In this document: one piece after another, positions 31,173 to 41,180 of the stretch
Numbering within the stretch: the stretch's first letter is position 1
How the letters are laid out: the number at the start of each line of letters is the position of its first letter
Source: Tetramitus jugosus
Taxonomy: Eukaryota > Heterolobosea > Eutetramitea > Acrasida > Vahlkampfiidae
Assembly (NCBI GenBank): GCA_937625935.1
Contig: OW569379.1
Span: 124,001 to 188,000, forward strand
Reading direction: 5' to 3'
DNA length: 64,000 nt
Translations under genes and position numbers: made by a program
Notes under the pieces: generated by a model
What the model saw: the letters and a program-made list of their open reading frames with translations, nothing else
Databases searched by the model: none
Told to the model about the DNA's origin: nothing

Positions 31173-32603
31173 ATGTTTCATCACTTGATGCGATGCAACA
31201 ACAAGAGCATCATCCACACTCACTCCAAACTATTTCCATTCCTGAATCGATACATTGACTTTTCCTATGCCACTCGCATCTCCAATGCATCTGCAACAAC
31301 AACAATAACGAAAGCGAACATTGATGAAAGTAGTGAAAAGATCTTCAAGCAACAGGTAGGTGCAAAAATGACTCGTTCATCATCATCATCAGAAGAAGAA
31401 GCTCAATCTATAACAAGAGTGAATGTGCTTACTGCAGTAAGCAAAGAAGCAGAAGAAAAGAAGAAGAATACGATGAGGAGGAGGAATATGGTTGGTGGTC
31501 AGGAGGAGTTGAATACTGGGGGAGAAACGAAATCGTTTGATGATTATTTTCAACTCAGTGAAAAAGACCGCCAAAAAGAAATTTCCCGATTGAAGAAACA
31601 AACTCCGACACGCACTACGGAAAATGAAGATGGCGTGATTGAAAATGGTTCTCTTGTGGAAAATGAAGATGGCGAAGAAGAAGACAGTGCTGGTGACAAG
31701 ATACGACTCAATAGGTACTTGGCTCGAATGGGCATGTGCTCCAGGAGACAAGCTGATGAATTGATACAGAATGGTGCAATCAAAGTGAATCAAAAGCCAA
31801 TGACTAACATTGGATGCAAGGTTTCTTCCACTGATATCATCCATATCAACGGTCAATTGATTTCAAGTGAAAAAATGCATGAAAAGCTATTGGAACCAAA
31901 GCTCTATGCATTCAACAAGCCACGTGGGATGCTGTGCAGTCGTATCGATGAAACAAACACCAATCGATTGACCATGTATGATCAATTGTATCGAATGGGA
32001 TTTGGTCATTTGATGAGTGTAGGTCGGTTGGATTACAATAGTGAAGGGCTTCTCCTGTTGACCAATGATGGTGATTTGAAGAGGTATTTGGAGTTGCCTG
32101 ATTCTCACTTGGAGAGAGAGTATTTGGTGCGTGTGCATGGCTATGTGACGCAAGAGCACTTGGATCAGTTTAGGAGAGGTGCATTCAATGTGGATGGAAG
32201 GACCTATGGTGCAATCAAGGCTGAGATTCGATCGCAGACCAATGATCGAACCACGTGGTTGCGTGTCAGCATGTTTGAAGGAAAGAATCGTGAGATTAGA
32301 AAAGTGTTTCAACACTTTAATATGGCGGTGAGTCGGTTGATTCGAATTCGATATGGTCCCTATGATCTAGGTGACATGCAGAAGAGTACATTGAAGACTC
32401 TAAAGGTGAAGCCAGAGTTTGTGAGACACTGCAGCAAGCAGTTTGCTAACATTTTTGAAAAGAAAGAGCAAACAGTGGAAGATGATTCTCGTAGTGATAG
32501 TGGCGAGTTCCAAGAATATTCCACAAGGAAGACAAAGAGTTCATCTCCACCAAGGAATGATAACAACAAAACCTATGATCGAAGGAATAAACGATCACGT
32601 TAA
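31173..32603 (+). CDS. RsuA/RluB-family pseudouridine synthase, probably mitochondrial
   Basis: In this 476-residue protein an S4 RNA-binding domain (RLNRYLARMGMCSRRQADEL near residue 182) precedes the synthase domain. That domain has the AFNKPRGMLCS block and the catalytic GRLDYNSEGLLLLTNDG motif near residue 284, whose Asp attacks uridine, followed by EYLVRVHG and EGKNREIRK. This is the bacterial RsuA/RluB/RluE/RluF type, acting on ribosomal RNA. The N-terminal 45 residues lack acidic residues until DFSY and contain several Arg, Lys and His, suiting a mitochondrial presequence, so an organellar rRNA target is inferred. The C-terminus is a charged tail. Catalytic residues are intact. Confidence 0.9.
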   Translation: MFHHLMRCNNKSIIHTHSKLFPFLNRYIDFSYATRISNASATTTITKANIDESSEKIFKQQVGAKMTRSSSSSEEEAQSITRVNVLTAVSKEAEEKKKNTMRRRNMVGGQEELNTGGETKSFDDYFQLSEKDRQKEISRLKKQTPTRTTENEDGVIENGSLVENEDGEEEDSAGDKIRLNRYLARMGMCSRRQADELIQNGAIKVNQKPMTNIGCKVSSTDIIHINGQLISSEKMHEKLLEPKLYAFNKPRGMLCSRIDETNTNRLTMYDQLYRMGFGHLMSVGRLDYNSEGLLLLTNDGDLKRYLELPDSHLEREYLVRVHGYVTQEHLDQFRRGAFNVDGRTYGAIKAEIRSQTNDRTTWLRVSMFEGKNREIRKVFQHFNMAVSRLIRIRYGPYDLGDMQKSTLKTLKVKPEFVRHCSKQFANIFEKKEQTVEDDSRSDSGEFQEYSTRKTKSSSPPRNDNNKTYDRRNKRSR

Positions 32604-32843
32604 ATTATCTTGAACCATAATTCAGTGTTCGTTTTTTTAAGTCCATCTTATTTAGTTGCTGTCTCGCTAACGAAGTCAATTTGAGCATTTCATGTCACTT
32701 CTTGTGACTCAAGTTTTTGGTGAAAGTTGTAACACCTCCAACGAAAGAAGACAACTGCTCACAGGAAAGCTACGTTCTTATGACCCTAACGAAACAAGCA
32801 GTCATTCTTAGGGACAGATACGCGTAGGACATTCACTGTTTTA
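32604..32843. other. Convergent intergenic region
   Basis: These 240 bp hold the 3' ends of two converging genes. No coding frame or RNA gene is supported. A short imperfect inverted motif (ATTTCATGTCACTTCTTGTG) near 32687 was noted but is not convincing. Confidence 0.35.
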
Positions 32844-35800
32844 TTATTGCAAAATACAAACTTTTGACTCAGACTGAGACACATCTGCAGAGCTGGCCTT
32901 CTTTTTCTTCTTGTCTATAGACTTAGTTTCTTCATCATGCTTGGGCTCGTGACTCTTCTCCTTCTTGGCGTTCTTGTCTTTACGGTCCTTCTCCTTTTTA
33001 TCCTTCTTGTCCTTCTTTTCTTTCTTATCCTTCTCTTTCTTTTCTTTCTTGTCCTTTGTTGTCGTTCCAGCAATTCTCAATATCCATTGATGATTAGGAG
33101 CGGAAGGTGAGGGAGTCCATAAGAAAGGTGATTGAAACTTTTCATCTAGATGCGTCGTGGCACCAACATTCGAGTCCAATGCAAGAGAATTGTGAACGTT
33201 AACAATGACGAATTCTCCAGGTGTTCCAGTAGGGTCCAATCTCCATTGATGATTGGGTTGATTTGTGGGAGTCCATAGAAATGGAACAGGATACGCATTA
33301 TGGTGCTGCAACACGAAGGTATTCCCATCAAGACACATTTCAGAGCCCAAATATTTCGTCTGAATAGAATAATTACCAGTTGATTGTCCTTTGAACATCC
33401 ATCTTTGACTAGGGGATGTTTCAGACAATGTGTTCAGGAACACACGTGGATGATTGTCGGATAGTTGGGCGATCGTCTTCGCATCAGCATCGAGAGCTTG
33501 ACCAGAACTCTTACTGATGATAAAGTATTCAACATGAGCAATGGGGAACTTATTCATAAGTCTTTCTCTCTTAAATTTTTTCCTCTGAGCGTTTAGATGA
33601 CCATCAAAGTCATCTTCATCTTCAGAGTCCGAGTCATCAGATGGAATATACACCAAACCCTTCTTCTCATATCGCAGTCTTCTTTCCTCGCGCAGTGCCT
33701 GCTTTTTCTCCTTTTTCTTCTGATTCATTTCAATCTTTCTCTGTCTCATATCTTCCAACTCAATCTTCAATCGGTTGTTCTCTTCAACGAGGTTGGCATT
33801 CTCAGCCAAGAGATGCTCTGTTTGTATTTGAGTCTCATGTGATTGTTGGAGGGTATAGGGATTGGATCCAAAGCCTGCAAAATCAGAGGATAGAGGAAAT
33901 GATGTGGATTGAGTAAGTGATGTTGATGTTTGACTGGGTTGATAAGACTTTCCTGCTCGATTAGCAGCTTCTCGATCAAAGAAAGGATCATTGTTCTCGT
34001 TCAAGACGAAGAAGGGATCAACTCTGGATAATTCATATACTTCTCTCATACGATGCACAGAACTAGCAAATGTGTCTTCAGACCACTCAGTCTCCCAACC
34101 AACAGATTCGTTACGCACCAAGACAGTCACAATATGGGTTATTGGATCAAACTTGAGCTCAAAGTCTGTGTCTACCTTCATCTGATTACTAATAAAGTTG
34201 ACCTCATTAATGAGGGGAATAAGTCGGATGAAGACATCGTTGATATTGATAGCACCCATGGACTTCTGTACGACATCATTCAATACTCTTTTCTCTTCTT
34301 CCAACTCTGCCTGGTGTTGCTGTCCTCTCAAAGAATACTTTTCTATCTTGGCTACTTCTCTCTTTTTAGCCGCTTCAACTTCAGCTACTAAGAGCTTCAT
34401 TTGTTCTTCCAGTCTCTGTTTTTCGGCTGCATCTTGTTCGTTGAGTTCAGCCATTCTCTTCGTAATCTCAGCTTCCTTCTTCTTCATTTCTTCTTCCTTT
34501 AATCTAACAGCATCTTTTTCTAGTTGGAGCTTTTGTTCCATCTCAAGTTTCTGTTGTGCAATTCTCTTTTCGAATTCCTCAACCTTAAGTTGCTGATCTT
34601 GTTCCATTCGAGCCTTTTGTTGTTGAAGTTCTTGATATTTCAATCTCTCTTCTTCGAGTTTCTTCTTATAGTCATCTTCCTTGAGTTTCATTTCTTCAGC
34701 ATTCCTCTGTTCTCTGAGGGACAGTTCTTCCTTTCGAGATTTAATGAATTCTAATTCATTCTCTAACTTCAATCGTACGGGGGTATCTTGTTGTGGTAAT
34801 TGTTGAATGTGACGTTGAAGTTCTGCTTCCTTGTTTTTCAACACTTCTCTTTCCTTTTGTATTGTTGAGTCTAACTCCGCCTTTTGTTGAGCCAGTTTAT
34901 CTTCAAATTCCTTCAACTGCTTCTGTTGCTCTTGTTCTTCATGCTCCTTCTCCATAGTTCTAATTTTGAATGCCTTTTCTTGAGCTAAATTCTCAGCTAA
35001 TTCTTGTATTGCCATTCGCCAGTCAATTTGCTGAGCCGTGTCCGAAAGATTAGAAGGATCAGGAATAACGATTCTAAAAAAGTGATTCATTCCTAGTACT
35101 ACTCTATCTGCATGTTTCACTTCTGTCTTACCCGAGATAAGAGCACCATTAATATACACTGTAAACTCAGGTCCAGCAGGTTCGATGAATAATTGTACTC
35201 CCTTGTTGTCTTTTTCTTTCTCATAGTACTCGAAGTTTGTGATGAAGAAAGTGGCGTGAAGTTTTCCAATACCGAGTCCTGATAGAGGAACATCTGGGTT
35301 ATTTTCTTCATTCGTCGCAGCTCCTACAGTTGTTTTCTCTTTGAGCAATGGATAGATAAGCTGATCACACATCTGAGGATCTTCATTCAAATTTACAATG
35401 TGAATATGTTTCAACCTATCGAGCTTGGCTGCGGTTGAATCAGATCCGAGACCATATTTCTTCAAAGCGTCATTTCTTTCTTGTTCGAGTTGTAGTGTTC
35501 TCTTTTCTTTCTCTTCGACTGTCATACTCAATTCTGCAATAATCTTCTGTGATTGATCTAGAGAGAGGTGTAACCGTTTTGTTTCTTCGTCACTCACACC
35601 AGTGCTAGGTCCAGATGCAGGTGATTCCCCATCTAATTGAATCTTTAGCTTCTCGATTTCTGCTTTGAGTTCCTTGATCAATTTCACATTTGGGTCTTCG
35701 TTTACAATAGCAACATTTTGAATCTTCTTTGCTCTGTCAGCATACCTGAGTGTACTCAAACTTTCATCATAGTTGATGGATGCCGGTGAAATAGCAGCAA

Positions 35801-36831
35801 TCATAATGGTTTTAGAATTACCTCCTAAACTTTCCTTCATAATAAAGGTCAGTACAGAGTTTCTGTATGGTACAAACACACCAGATTTACCAGAGGACTT
35901 GTCTGCCAGAGCAGATATAACATTTCCTAGACTTGTCAAAGACAAGTTAATATTAATTCCTTCTTTCATTGTTTGTCCCTTGGCACCTGTTGCAGAGAGT
36001 TTTTCACTACCAGCCAAATCGACAAGATTGATTCTACTGACTCTGTCATGCTTATTTCCATTGGTTTCATTGACAGTTGATTGAGTAAAAATGAGAGTAA
36101 ACAACGTGTGGGCTCTGGAGCTAGTTTTGTTCATGTTGGTTGAGGCTACAGTTCTAGCAGCGGTACCCTTTGCCATTAAGCTGTCCACTTCCTGATAGTT
36201 GTTGACAAGGATTGGTGTTAGTCCTTCGACATAGGGTCCTGTCTTGGGATGATCTCTCACTTTTAAGCCACCAGGAGGATTCTTTTGAGGATTGAACAAA
36301 TCTCTGACTTCCTCATTATAAATTTCCATCATTGTACACTCGACTTGGTATTGGATCGTTGATCCAGCAGTCTTTGCTGCCTCAATTCTTTGGAAAATGG
36401 TGTCACAAACCTTTGGAATGATACCTTTATCCTCTCCATAACCAACCATACTATAACTCTTGCCACTACCCGTTTGGCCATATGCGAACAAGGAAGTATT
36501 GTATCCCTCGAATGCATTGTCCAAAACAAGAACTCCCAAGTCATTAAACACCTTATTGTTGTCCTGTTCGTTTCAACATAAAATGAGTTACTAACTGTGC
36601 GTAAAATTAAGGTAAATTTCGAATTAGTCAACATACAGCAAAATGGGCATCTTCACTATTGTGAGACCAATAACTGTAATCAAAGGTGAAAGTTTGTGGC
36701 TTATCTGAGGCAGAAGCACCTTGAAGGGTGGTGCCTGCACCCTGCATCGTAACAATACATGTAGAATTAGCTGTCTTCTCACGGTCGTTGAATGGACGTA
36801 CTCTTACTGCAACCTTGACTGCGCTCGACAT
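32844..36831 (-). CDS. Kinesin-3 motor with FHA, coiled coil, beta-trefoil tail and CaaX box
   Basis: Coding exons are 36831-36637 and 36563-32844 (intron 73 bp, GTATGT..ACAG), 1304 residues. The motor domain is N-terminal: VAVRVRPFNDRE, the FAYGQTGSGKSYSM P-loop near 95, SSRAHTLF, NLVDLAGSE. FHA-like sequence (GLGIGKLHATFF) near 490-570 places it with KIF1/kinesin-3 transporters. Long Glu/Lys/Gln coiled coil covers about 575-850. Near 1075-1232 a ricin-type beta-trefoil shows three QxW-like repeats (SQRWMF, NHQWRL, NHQWIL), an unusual kinesin tail. A lysine-rich stretch and a terminal CILQ follow; CaaX ending in Gln favours farnesylation. No PH domain is seen, so lipidation or the trefoil may bind the cargo membrane. 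Confidence 0.9.
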
Positions 36832-37009
36832 TGTGTTGGTTTTATTAATGTTTGTGGTTGTTGATTGTTCTGCGAGTGGAAAAAATCAAAGTTGTAGAAC
36901 CATCATTTCCATAACCGTCACACAACCAAGTTGTAGATCAAACTTGGCTAACCGATGATGGTTTGTCGGAGTTAAATAATTAGCAGTACTGTTCGCGAAA
37001 GAACAGTAA

Positions 37010-37966
37010 TCAGAGAGTTCCATGTGTAGTTCCGTCAGATAGCAGAGCGCGTTTCCTATACCGCTCTTGAACTTCTTCTTGTTGCGCATGTTCTTCGTCC
37101 AATTGCTTCGTCCGATTGTAGAAGTCACGAGCATTGAACGAGTCAGAGGATGATGACATATCCCACAATGACGCTTTCGAGCTAGAGTTCAGGTTTTCAT
37201 AGCCACAAGTTTGCTTGTAGCTATTGAATTCCTCTACTCCTTCTCTGCCTGCCTCAAAAACCAACAATTCCGTGGTTGTCAATCTCTTTGTAGCTTCTGA
37301 GTAGTTGTGAGAAGTGGCATTCTGTGCCTCATTCAGAATCTTCAAGAATCGTTTCTTGAATGCAGGTGTCAACACTTGACTCATTCGTTCACCAAATTGA
37401 CGATACTTGGCTGATGATCCAGCAACAGTCAACAACTCTGACACTTGCGAACCAAACACAAAGTAATACTTGTTCATTCCTCTGGCATTGCACGTTGTTG
37501 CCTCAGCTTCCAATTGCTCCAATGTTGAGAAGCATTTGGGTGGCATGACAGAGACGTGACCCTGTTGTGTCAGCACTGCACTCAGCCACAATGGAAGCTC
37601 CATTCTCGAGTTTTTCTTGATGCGATCAAACTTTTGCTTGTCTGGAACAGACCCTTGTTGCTGTTGACCATTGCCATTCAACACTGAACTCTCAACAGAA
37701 AATTCCGAGTTGGAAGTTTGACTCACAGAGTCATCGTCATACATGGAAGACGATGGTTGACTCATCGATGAGGTTTGCGACTGTGAGTCCGGTATGAACA
37801 GAGGCACTTGACCAGCAGAGAAGAAGGGATTGACAAAGTAGACGTTGCTTTGGAAGGAGACTGGCATTAGCTCCTGTTCAGAAATAATGTCATCAATGTT
37901 AAAGTAGTCACTTGAGAAGAAGGATTGTTCCTCTTGTTGTTGTTCGTCTTCTTCCGTCCCTGACAT
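37010..37966 (-). CDS. PSF3: DNA replication complex GINS subunit PSF3
   Basis: The 318-residue protein contains the PSF3 core: a short beta region with NIDDIISEQELMPVSF at the N-terminus, then RMELPLWLSAVLTQQGHVSV followed by PPKCF, and helices ending near the C-terminus. PSF3 is one of four GINS subunits that, with CDC45 and MCM2-7, form the replicative helicase. It is longer than the usual 200 residues because of a Ser/Gln-rich insertion (about residues 65-135) and a C-terminal Ser/Glu/Arg tail. The frame opens upstream at a TTG; the ATG at 37966 gives MSGTEEDEQQQ. The core motif makes the call firm. Confidence 0.85.
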   Translation of the reverse strand: MSGTEEDEQQQEEQSFFSSDYFNIDDIISEQELMPVSFQSNVYFVNPFFSAGQVPLFIPDSQSQTSSMSQPSSSMYDDDSVSQTSNSEFSVESSVLNGNGQQQQGSVPDKQKFDRIKKNSRMELPLWLSAVLTQQGHVSVMPPKCFSTLEQLEAEATTCNARGMNKYYFVFGSQVSELLTVAGSSAKYRQFGERMSQVLTPAFKKRFLKILNEAQNATSHNYSEATKRLTTTELLVFEAGREGVEEFNSYKQTCGYENLNSSSKASLWDMSSSSDSFNARDFYNRTKQLDEEHAQQEEVQERYRKRALLSDGTTHGTL

Positions 37967-38171
37967 GTTGGTTTTTGTTGCGATATTTTTTGGCGCGAAA
38001 GAAGAAAACGATAAAATTTGGAGGGAAAAAGTGTTGTCAATATTGTCTGTTTGATTCAATCATACCCTTTGTTCGTTGGGACTGTTGAAGGAGTTGATTC
38101 AAATTTGGAAGAAAACTCCGAAAAGGAATCGAGCTATACCTATCAATACAATGAAAGGAGGTTGTTTGTTG

Positions 38172-38179
38172 TATAAAAA
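38172..38179 (+). promoter_or_regulatory. TATA-like element of the Cys-rich gene
   Basis: The sequence TATAAAAA stands 24-31 bp before the ATG at 38203. The short distance implies a very short leader if it is a true TATA box. It is the clearest TATA-like site noticed in front of a gene in this window. Confidence 0.35.
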
Positions 38180-38202
38180 GTGACAATCTCAAGTACCTGG
38201 AA

Positions 38203-38439
38203 ATGAAACAATCAAACACAGGAACCTTCCAATGCGCCTCTTCTGATGCATGTTGCCACAACATTATTGGCGCGTATTGGGATGTCTGTTATTCCACCGC
38301 CACTCACGTTTGCAACGCAGATCTATACAATCCATCGTATAATTGTCTCTGCGGGATTCGCGATGCTTGCTGCAATGGTGTTTGCTTCGACAAGTATCTC
38401 TACAAGTGCAGTTATGGAAAAGTTGTTCAATTGAAGTAA
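38203..38439 (+). CDS. Small cysteine-rich protein, galaxin-like repeats
   Basis: The 78-residue product has ten or more Cys residues, several in CC or C-x-C pairs: SSDACCHNIIG, then ATHVCNADLYNPSYNCLCG and RDACCNGVCFDKYLYKCSYG. The spacing C-x4-Y-x4-Y-x-C followed by a CC-G block resembles the repeat of galaxin and related secreted Cys-rich proteins. No signal peptide is present at this start, and an upstream signal exon was looked for without success. Such proteins are normally extracellular and disulphide-bonded, so an undetected N-terminal exon is possible. The frame is short, but Cys spacing is too regular for chance. Confidence 0.5.
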   Translation: MKQSNTGTFQCASSDACCHNIIGAYWDVCYSTATHVCNADLYNPSYNCLCGIRDACCNGVCFDKYLYKCSYGKVVQLK

Positions 38440-38526
38440 TTCTCGTATAAATCAAATAAGTGTCTTCAAAGGGAATATTTGACTAGTTGGCAACGTTTTG
38501 TTTGGTTCAGAAGTAAGAGTGCAAAA

Positions 38527-38645
38527 GCCTACATTACTGAGGGTTCTCGAGTAGTCTCCTATCTCAATACTAACTCAGCCAGATGGTGCTTAACTTCTCT
38601 ATTCGAAATGGGAAGAGGTGGTTCCACCATTGTATGAACGTAGAC
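38527..38645 (-). rRNA. 5S ribosomal RNA, copy 1
   Basis: On the minus strand this 119-nt stretch has the 5S hallmarks: terminal GTCTACG pairing with GTAGGC, the CCCATTTCGAA block and GAAGTTAAGC of the internal control region. It is followed by CTTTTGC, an RNA polymerase III terminator. It is identical to the copy at 41181-41299. It lies between unrelated protein genes, not in an rDNA repeat. Confidence 0.92.
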
Positions 38646-38688
38646 ATTCTTTATGAAAATTGGAGCAATCTCCGCGTTTTGGTGCTGA

Positions 38689-38871
38689 GCGGAATGTGCC
38701 CTCGAGGTGCATGATCGGTTCGAAGTCGCATCATATGTTGAGCATCATGATTGCCAGATGAGAAACTGTCAAAGTAATCTGATTGGAGAGCATAGAACCT
38801 GGTGGTTAATGGACTCAGGGGCAGAAAAGAAAGCAAGAACATATGTGAACAGTGTGAAACAACAGCAATGA
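38689..38871 (+). pseudogene. C-terminal remnant of a retrotransposon reverse-transcriptase ORF
   Basis: Sixty codons are open from the stop at 38686 to TGA at 38869-38871. The end reads AEKKARTYVNSVKQQQ, which parallels AEKRARTFVNMVKRRC at 60075-60272 (10 of the first 13 residues identical) and HRKARSFVCWVKSRC of the larger copy. At DNA level about 33 of 42 bases agree over this stretch. No ATG precedes the frame usefully, and the RT core is absent, so this is a truncated copy. Confidence 0.55.
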
Positions 38872-38907
38872 CGCTCTGCGTGAATTAAAGAGGTGACCTA
38901 GAGCCAC

Positions 38908-38920
38908 CGCTCTGCGAGCG
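38908..38920 (+). repeat. Retrotransposon 3' stem-loop CGCTCTGCGAGCG
   Basis: A five-base-pair stem with a TGC loop, extended by flanking GCCAC/ATGGC to nearly ten pairs. The same 13 bases, in the same sense, follow the stop codon of the larger retrotransposon copy (60276-60296, minus strand). It is probably the 3' element recognised by the reverse transcriptase. Confidence 0.5.
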
Positions 38921-38949
38921 ATGGCAGAAGAAAACAACAGACAATAAGT

Positions 38950-38980
38950 GAGCAACCGAAATGGTTGTATTAAAAAAAAA
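38950..38980 (+). repeat. GAGCAACC hairpin with A-tail, copy 1
   Basis: GAGCAACC, a short loop, GGTTGTATT and an A-run. The same module occurs at 60006-60032, also preceded on the same strand by a CGCTC-NNN-GAGCG stem-loop. It looks like the extreme 3' end of a retrotransposon family. Confidence 0.5.
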
Positions 38981-39348
38981 TGTTGCTTAACGGAATCCTG
39001 ACCCGCAGCAGTGTACTGAATTATTATTCAAGGCAACAATTGTTGTATGGAAAACAAAATCCGGTTTTGAGGATTCAGGTGTTGAAACAGGTGGCCTAGT
39101 CTTCTCAAACTCAAAGGTGACGATGTCCCGTTCGTGACCCAAAAAAAGAGGGAGCATGAGAGACTACAAGGGTGAACAAGTTTCAGCATATAAAGTGACC
39201 TTCGGGTTGCAATGATTTGAAGATGGAGAGTACTGGAATAAGGTGATCTTGTCCGCTGAAACAATCGGGAAAATTCGAACTGTTGTGCCAAGTTCTGATC
39301 GCTGGGACCATCACAAAAGCCAAGAAACTTGCTCAAGGACCAACAACA
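38981..39348. other. Intergenic region upstream of Arf paralogue
   Basis: No supported gene in these 368 bp. A 102-codon frame on the minus strand (39028-39336) opens at a non-ATG codon and shows no family motif, so it is not called. Confidence 0.3.
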
Positions 39349-39903
39349 ATGGGAAATTTTATCACATCTCTTTTTAGTGGCATGTGGGAGAACAAGAAGG
39401 CAAGAATCCTTGTTCTGGGGTTAGATGCAGCAGGCAAGACAACCATACTTTATATGCTGAAACTTGGTGAGGATGTGGTGACTATCCCGACCATCGGATT
39501 CAATGTTGAAACTGTTAAATACAAGAATATTGACTTTACCATGTGGGATGTAGGTTGTAATGAGCGAATTCGCTCTCTGTGTTTTAAACATTACCTTGAG
39601 GGTACAGATGCTCTAATTTATGTCGTAGATAGCGATGATCGGGACAGAATATCTGAAGCCAGAGATGAACTGCATAAGTATTTATCTAATGAACTGTTAA
39701 CCAATGTTCCAGTATTGATCTTAGCAAACAAACAAGATCTCCCACACTCGTTGTGTGCCGCGGAGGTTCGGCAGCAAATGAACATGCACGAACTTTTACA
39801 AAAGAACTGGATTGTTCAACCCACGTGTGCAAAGTCTGGAGAGGGATTAACTCAAGGGTTAGACTGGTTGGCAAATCAACTGCATGATAATTCTGTTGTT
39901 TAG
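39349..39903 (+). CDS. Arf-family GTPase with altered switch II
   Basis: The 184-residue protein is Arf1-like: [13 protein letters not shown] with myristoylatable Gly2, the [16 protein letters not shown]-loop, [10 protein letters not shown] switch I, ANKQDL G4 and [10 protein letters not shown]5. Switch II departs sharply. DVGGQDKIRPLW of Arf is here [19 protein letters not shown], so the catalytic Gln71 is Asn, the preceding Gly is Cys, and the conserved Trp is lost. GTP hydrolysis and effector or coat contacts should differ; an Arf-like protein locked in one state or a recent paralogue in decay are both possible. The frame is intact and extends upstream from a non-ATG codon, so the ATG at 39349 is the start. 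The first 69 residues are otherwise near-perfect Arf. Confidence 0.9.
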   Translation: MGNFITSLFSGMWENKKARILVLGLDAAGKTTILYMLKLGEDVVTIPTIGFNVETVKYKNIDFTMWDVGCNERIRSLCFKHYLEGTDALIYVVDSDDRDRISEARDELHKYLSNELLTNVPVLILANKQDLPHSLCAAEVRQQMNMHELLQKNWIVQPTCAKSGEGLTQGLDWLANQLHDNSVV

Positions 39904-40174
39904 GATAAAGGAAATGGGACAGCAACTCGGAATAGAGCGCGATCCCACGAGCCACTTTGTGACTCTGAACTGTGAAGGCTTAAAACGATATGCTTGGAAG
40001 TGTTTGGAATAAAATTCTTGCTCCATTCACAACATCTTAAATCCTTGACAAACACCAACTTCCCCCACAAAGCGAGTATGGGTTTTATGATTTTTCACCA
40101 TTGAATCAAACCGCGCCAAAAAGAGTTCCAGAATTTCGGAGAACAACCACCAGCAACCCAAATCCAAAAAAATT

Positions 40175-41077
40175 ATGAAGAGGAGAAGAACAAGTTCCTT
40201 GGTGGCACCAACACAAACTCCAAATGGCAGACACAAATTTCAAACCTTTCCAAGTGAATTAATCGGCGCCATCATGGACTACATCCCAGAATACGAGGAG
40301 GAAGAAGTCAATAATGATGATGATGATGATGAGGAAAATGTTGAATCTACCACTGCCACTACTGTGCTTTCACCCATTGTCAGTTTTGGAGTCACCTGCC
40401 AAGCGTTTTACAAGGTTTTTCAGAATCATCCCAGAAGCTTTTATTTCCAGTTGAGGAACCGTTTGCCAGAAGTGATCGAGTATCACCAAAATTCGATCAC
40501 CTATGTCAAATCACTAAAAAAACTGATCAAGAAACATGAGAATCAACTGTTTTTACAGAGTGAACTCGATAAGAAGAGAGAGGAATGGAATGAATGGATG
40601 AACGTGCTTGGTGAGGAGGATAGGAGCAGAAGAATTGTTCTTTGTGACATTGATATGAAGAGATTGAATCAATCAGTGAGACAACTCGTATGGGACCAGG
40701 TGTTCCAAAAGGTGAGCTACAGCTGTATCAAGATCAGTAGAGCGGATTATCACTGCAATTATGATGCAACTGTTGAGGTTGGAGGCCTTGTGATCACACA
40801 TTGGTCCTATGATGACCAAGGATGCAGTACTCAATGGAATGTATCGGTTCGAAGTAGAACACAACAAGATATCAAGCGTGTCCTTAGTTTTGAAGATGAT
40901 GTTCTTTCATACTCTAGGAACGCATTGCAATTCATTCGATCTCATTTGGAGTTGGACAAATGTAAGCTATCAGATAAAGAGCTCCTGAAAATAGTGGTAT
41001 TGGCTCTTCCTTGGAAGTGGGGAAGAAACTGTGTTTTTATGACTGATGAAATGGAAGCATACGACGAATTACCATAA
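40175..41077 (+). CDS. Probable F-box-like protein
   Basis: This 300-residue protein starts with a basic segment (MKRRRTSS) followed by FQTFPSELIGAIMDYIPEYE. That segment and the later SFGVTCQAFYKVF resemble an F-box interrupted by an Asp/Glu tract (residues 40-58). The middle is a charged helix (KKLIKKHENQLFLQ), and the C-terminal 130 residues look globular with several Trp residues (ITHWSYDDQG, LALPWKWGRN) but match no family I know. If the F-box is real the protein would recruit a substrate to an SCF ubiquitin ligase. The 5S copy 2 lies 104 bp downstream in opposite orientation. Confidence 0.55.
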   Translation: MKRRRTSSLVAPTQTPNGRHKFQTFPSELIGAIMDYIPEYEEEEVNNDDDDDEENVESTTATTVLSPIVSFGVTCQAFYKVFQNHPRSFYFQLRNRLPEVIEYHQNSITYVKSLKKLIKKHENQLFLQSELDKKREEWNEWMNVLGEEDRSRRIVLCDIDMKRLNQSVRQLVWDQVFQKVSYSCIKISRADYHCNYDATVEVGGLVITHWSYDDQGCSTQWNVSVRSRTQQDIKRVLSFEDDVLSYSRNALQFIRSHLELDKCKLSDKELLKIVVLALPWKWGRNCVFMTDEMEAYDELP

Positions 41078-41180
41078 ATACAATCAAAATACGAACACTC
41101 CCCACAATCAAACTAGAACACCACTCCCAAACATATCACACTCGCACATGCAGAGACAAACGACAACAAGACTGGCAAAA

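Larger units (their letters stand above)
38646..38980 (+). mobile_element. 3' fragment of a non-LTR retrotransposon next to 5S copy 1
   Basis: The stretch contains an open frame ending at 38871 whose tail matches the tail of the retrotransposon at 60-62 kb. It is followed by the same CGCTCTGCGAGCG stem-loop and ends in an A-run (ATTAAAAAAAAA). The left limit is set by the 5S gene and is not independently defined. The arrangement fits a 5'-truncated insertion immediately upstream of the 5S gene, transcribed away from it. Confidence 0.55.

Noticed and set aside
39028-39336. 102-codon minus-strand frame upstream of the Arf gene
   Set aside because: Non-ATG start, no recognisable motif, and it overlaps the Arf leader; likely chance.
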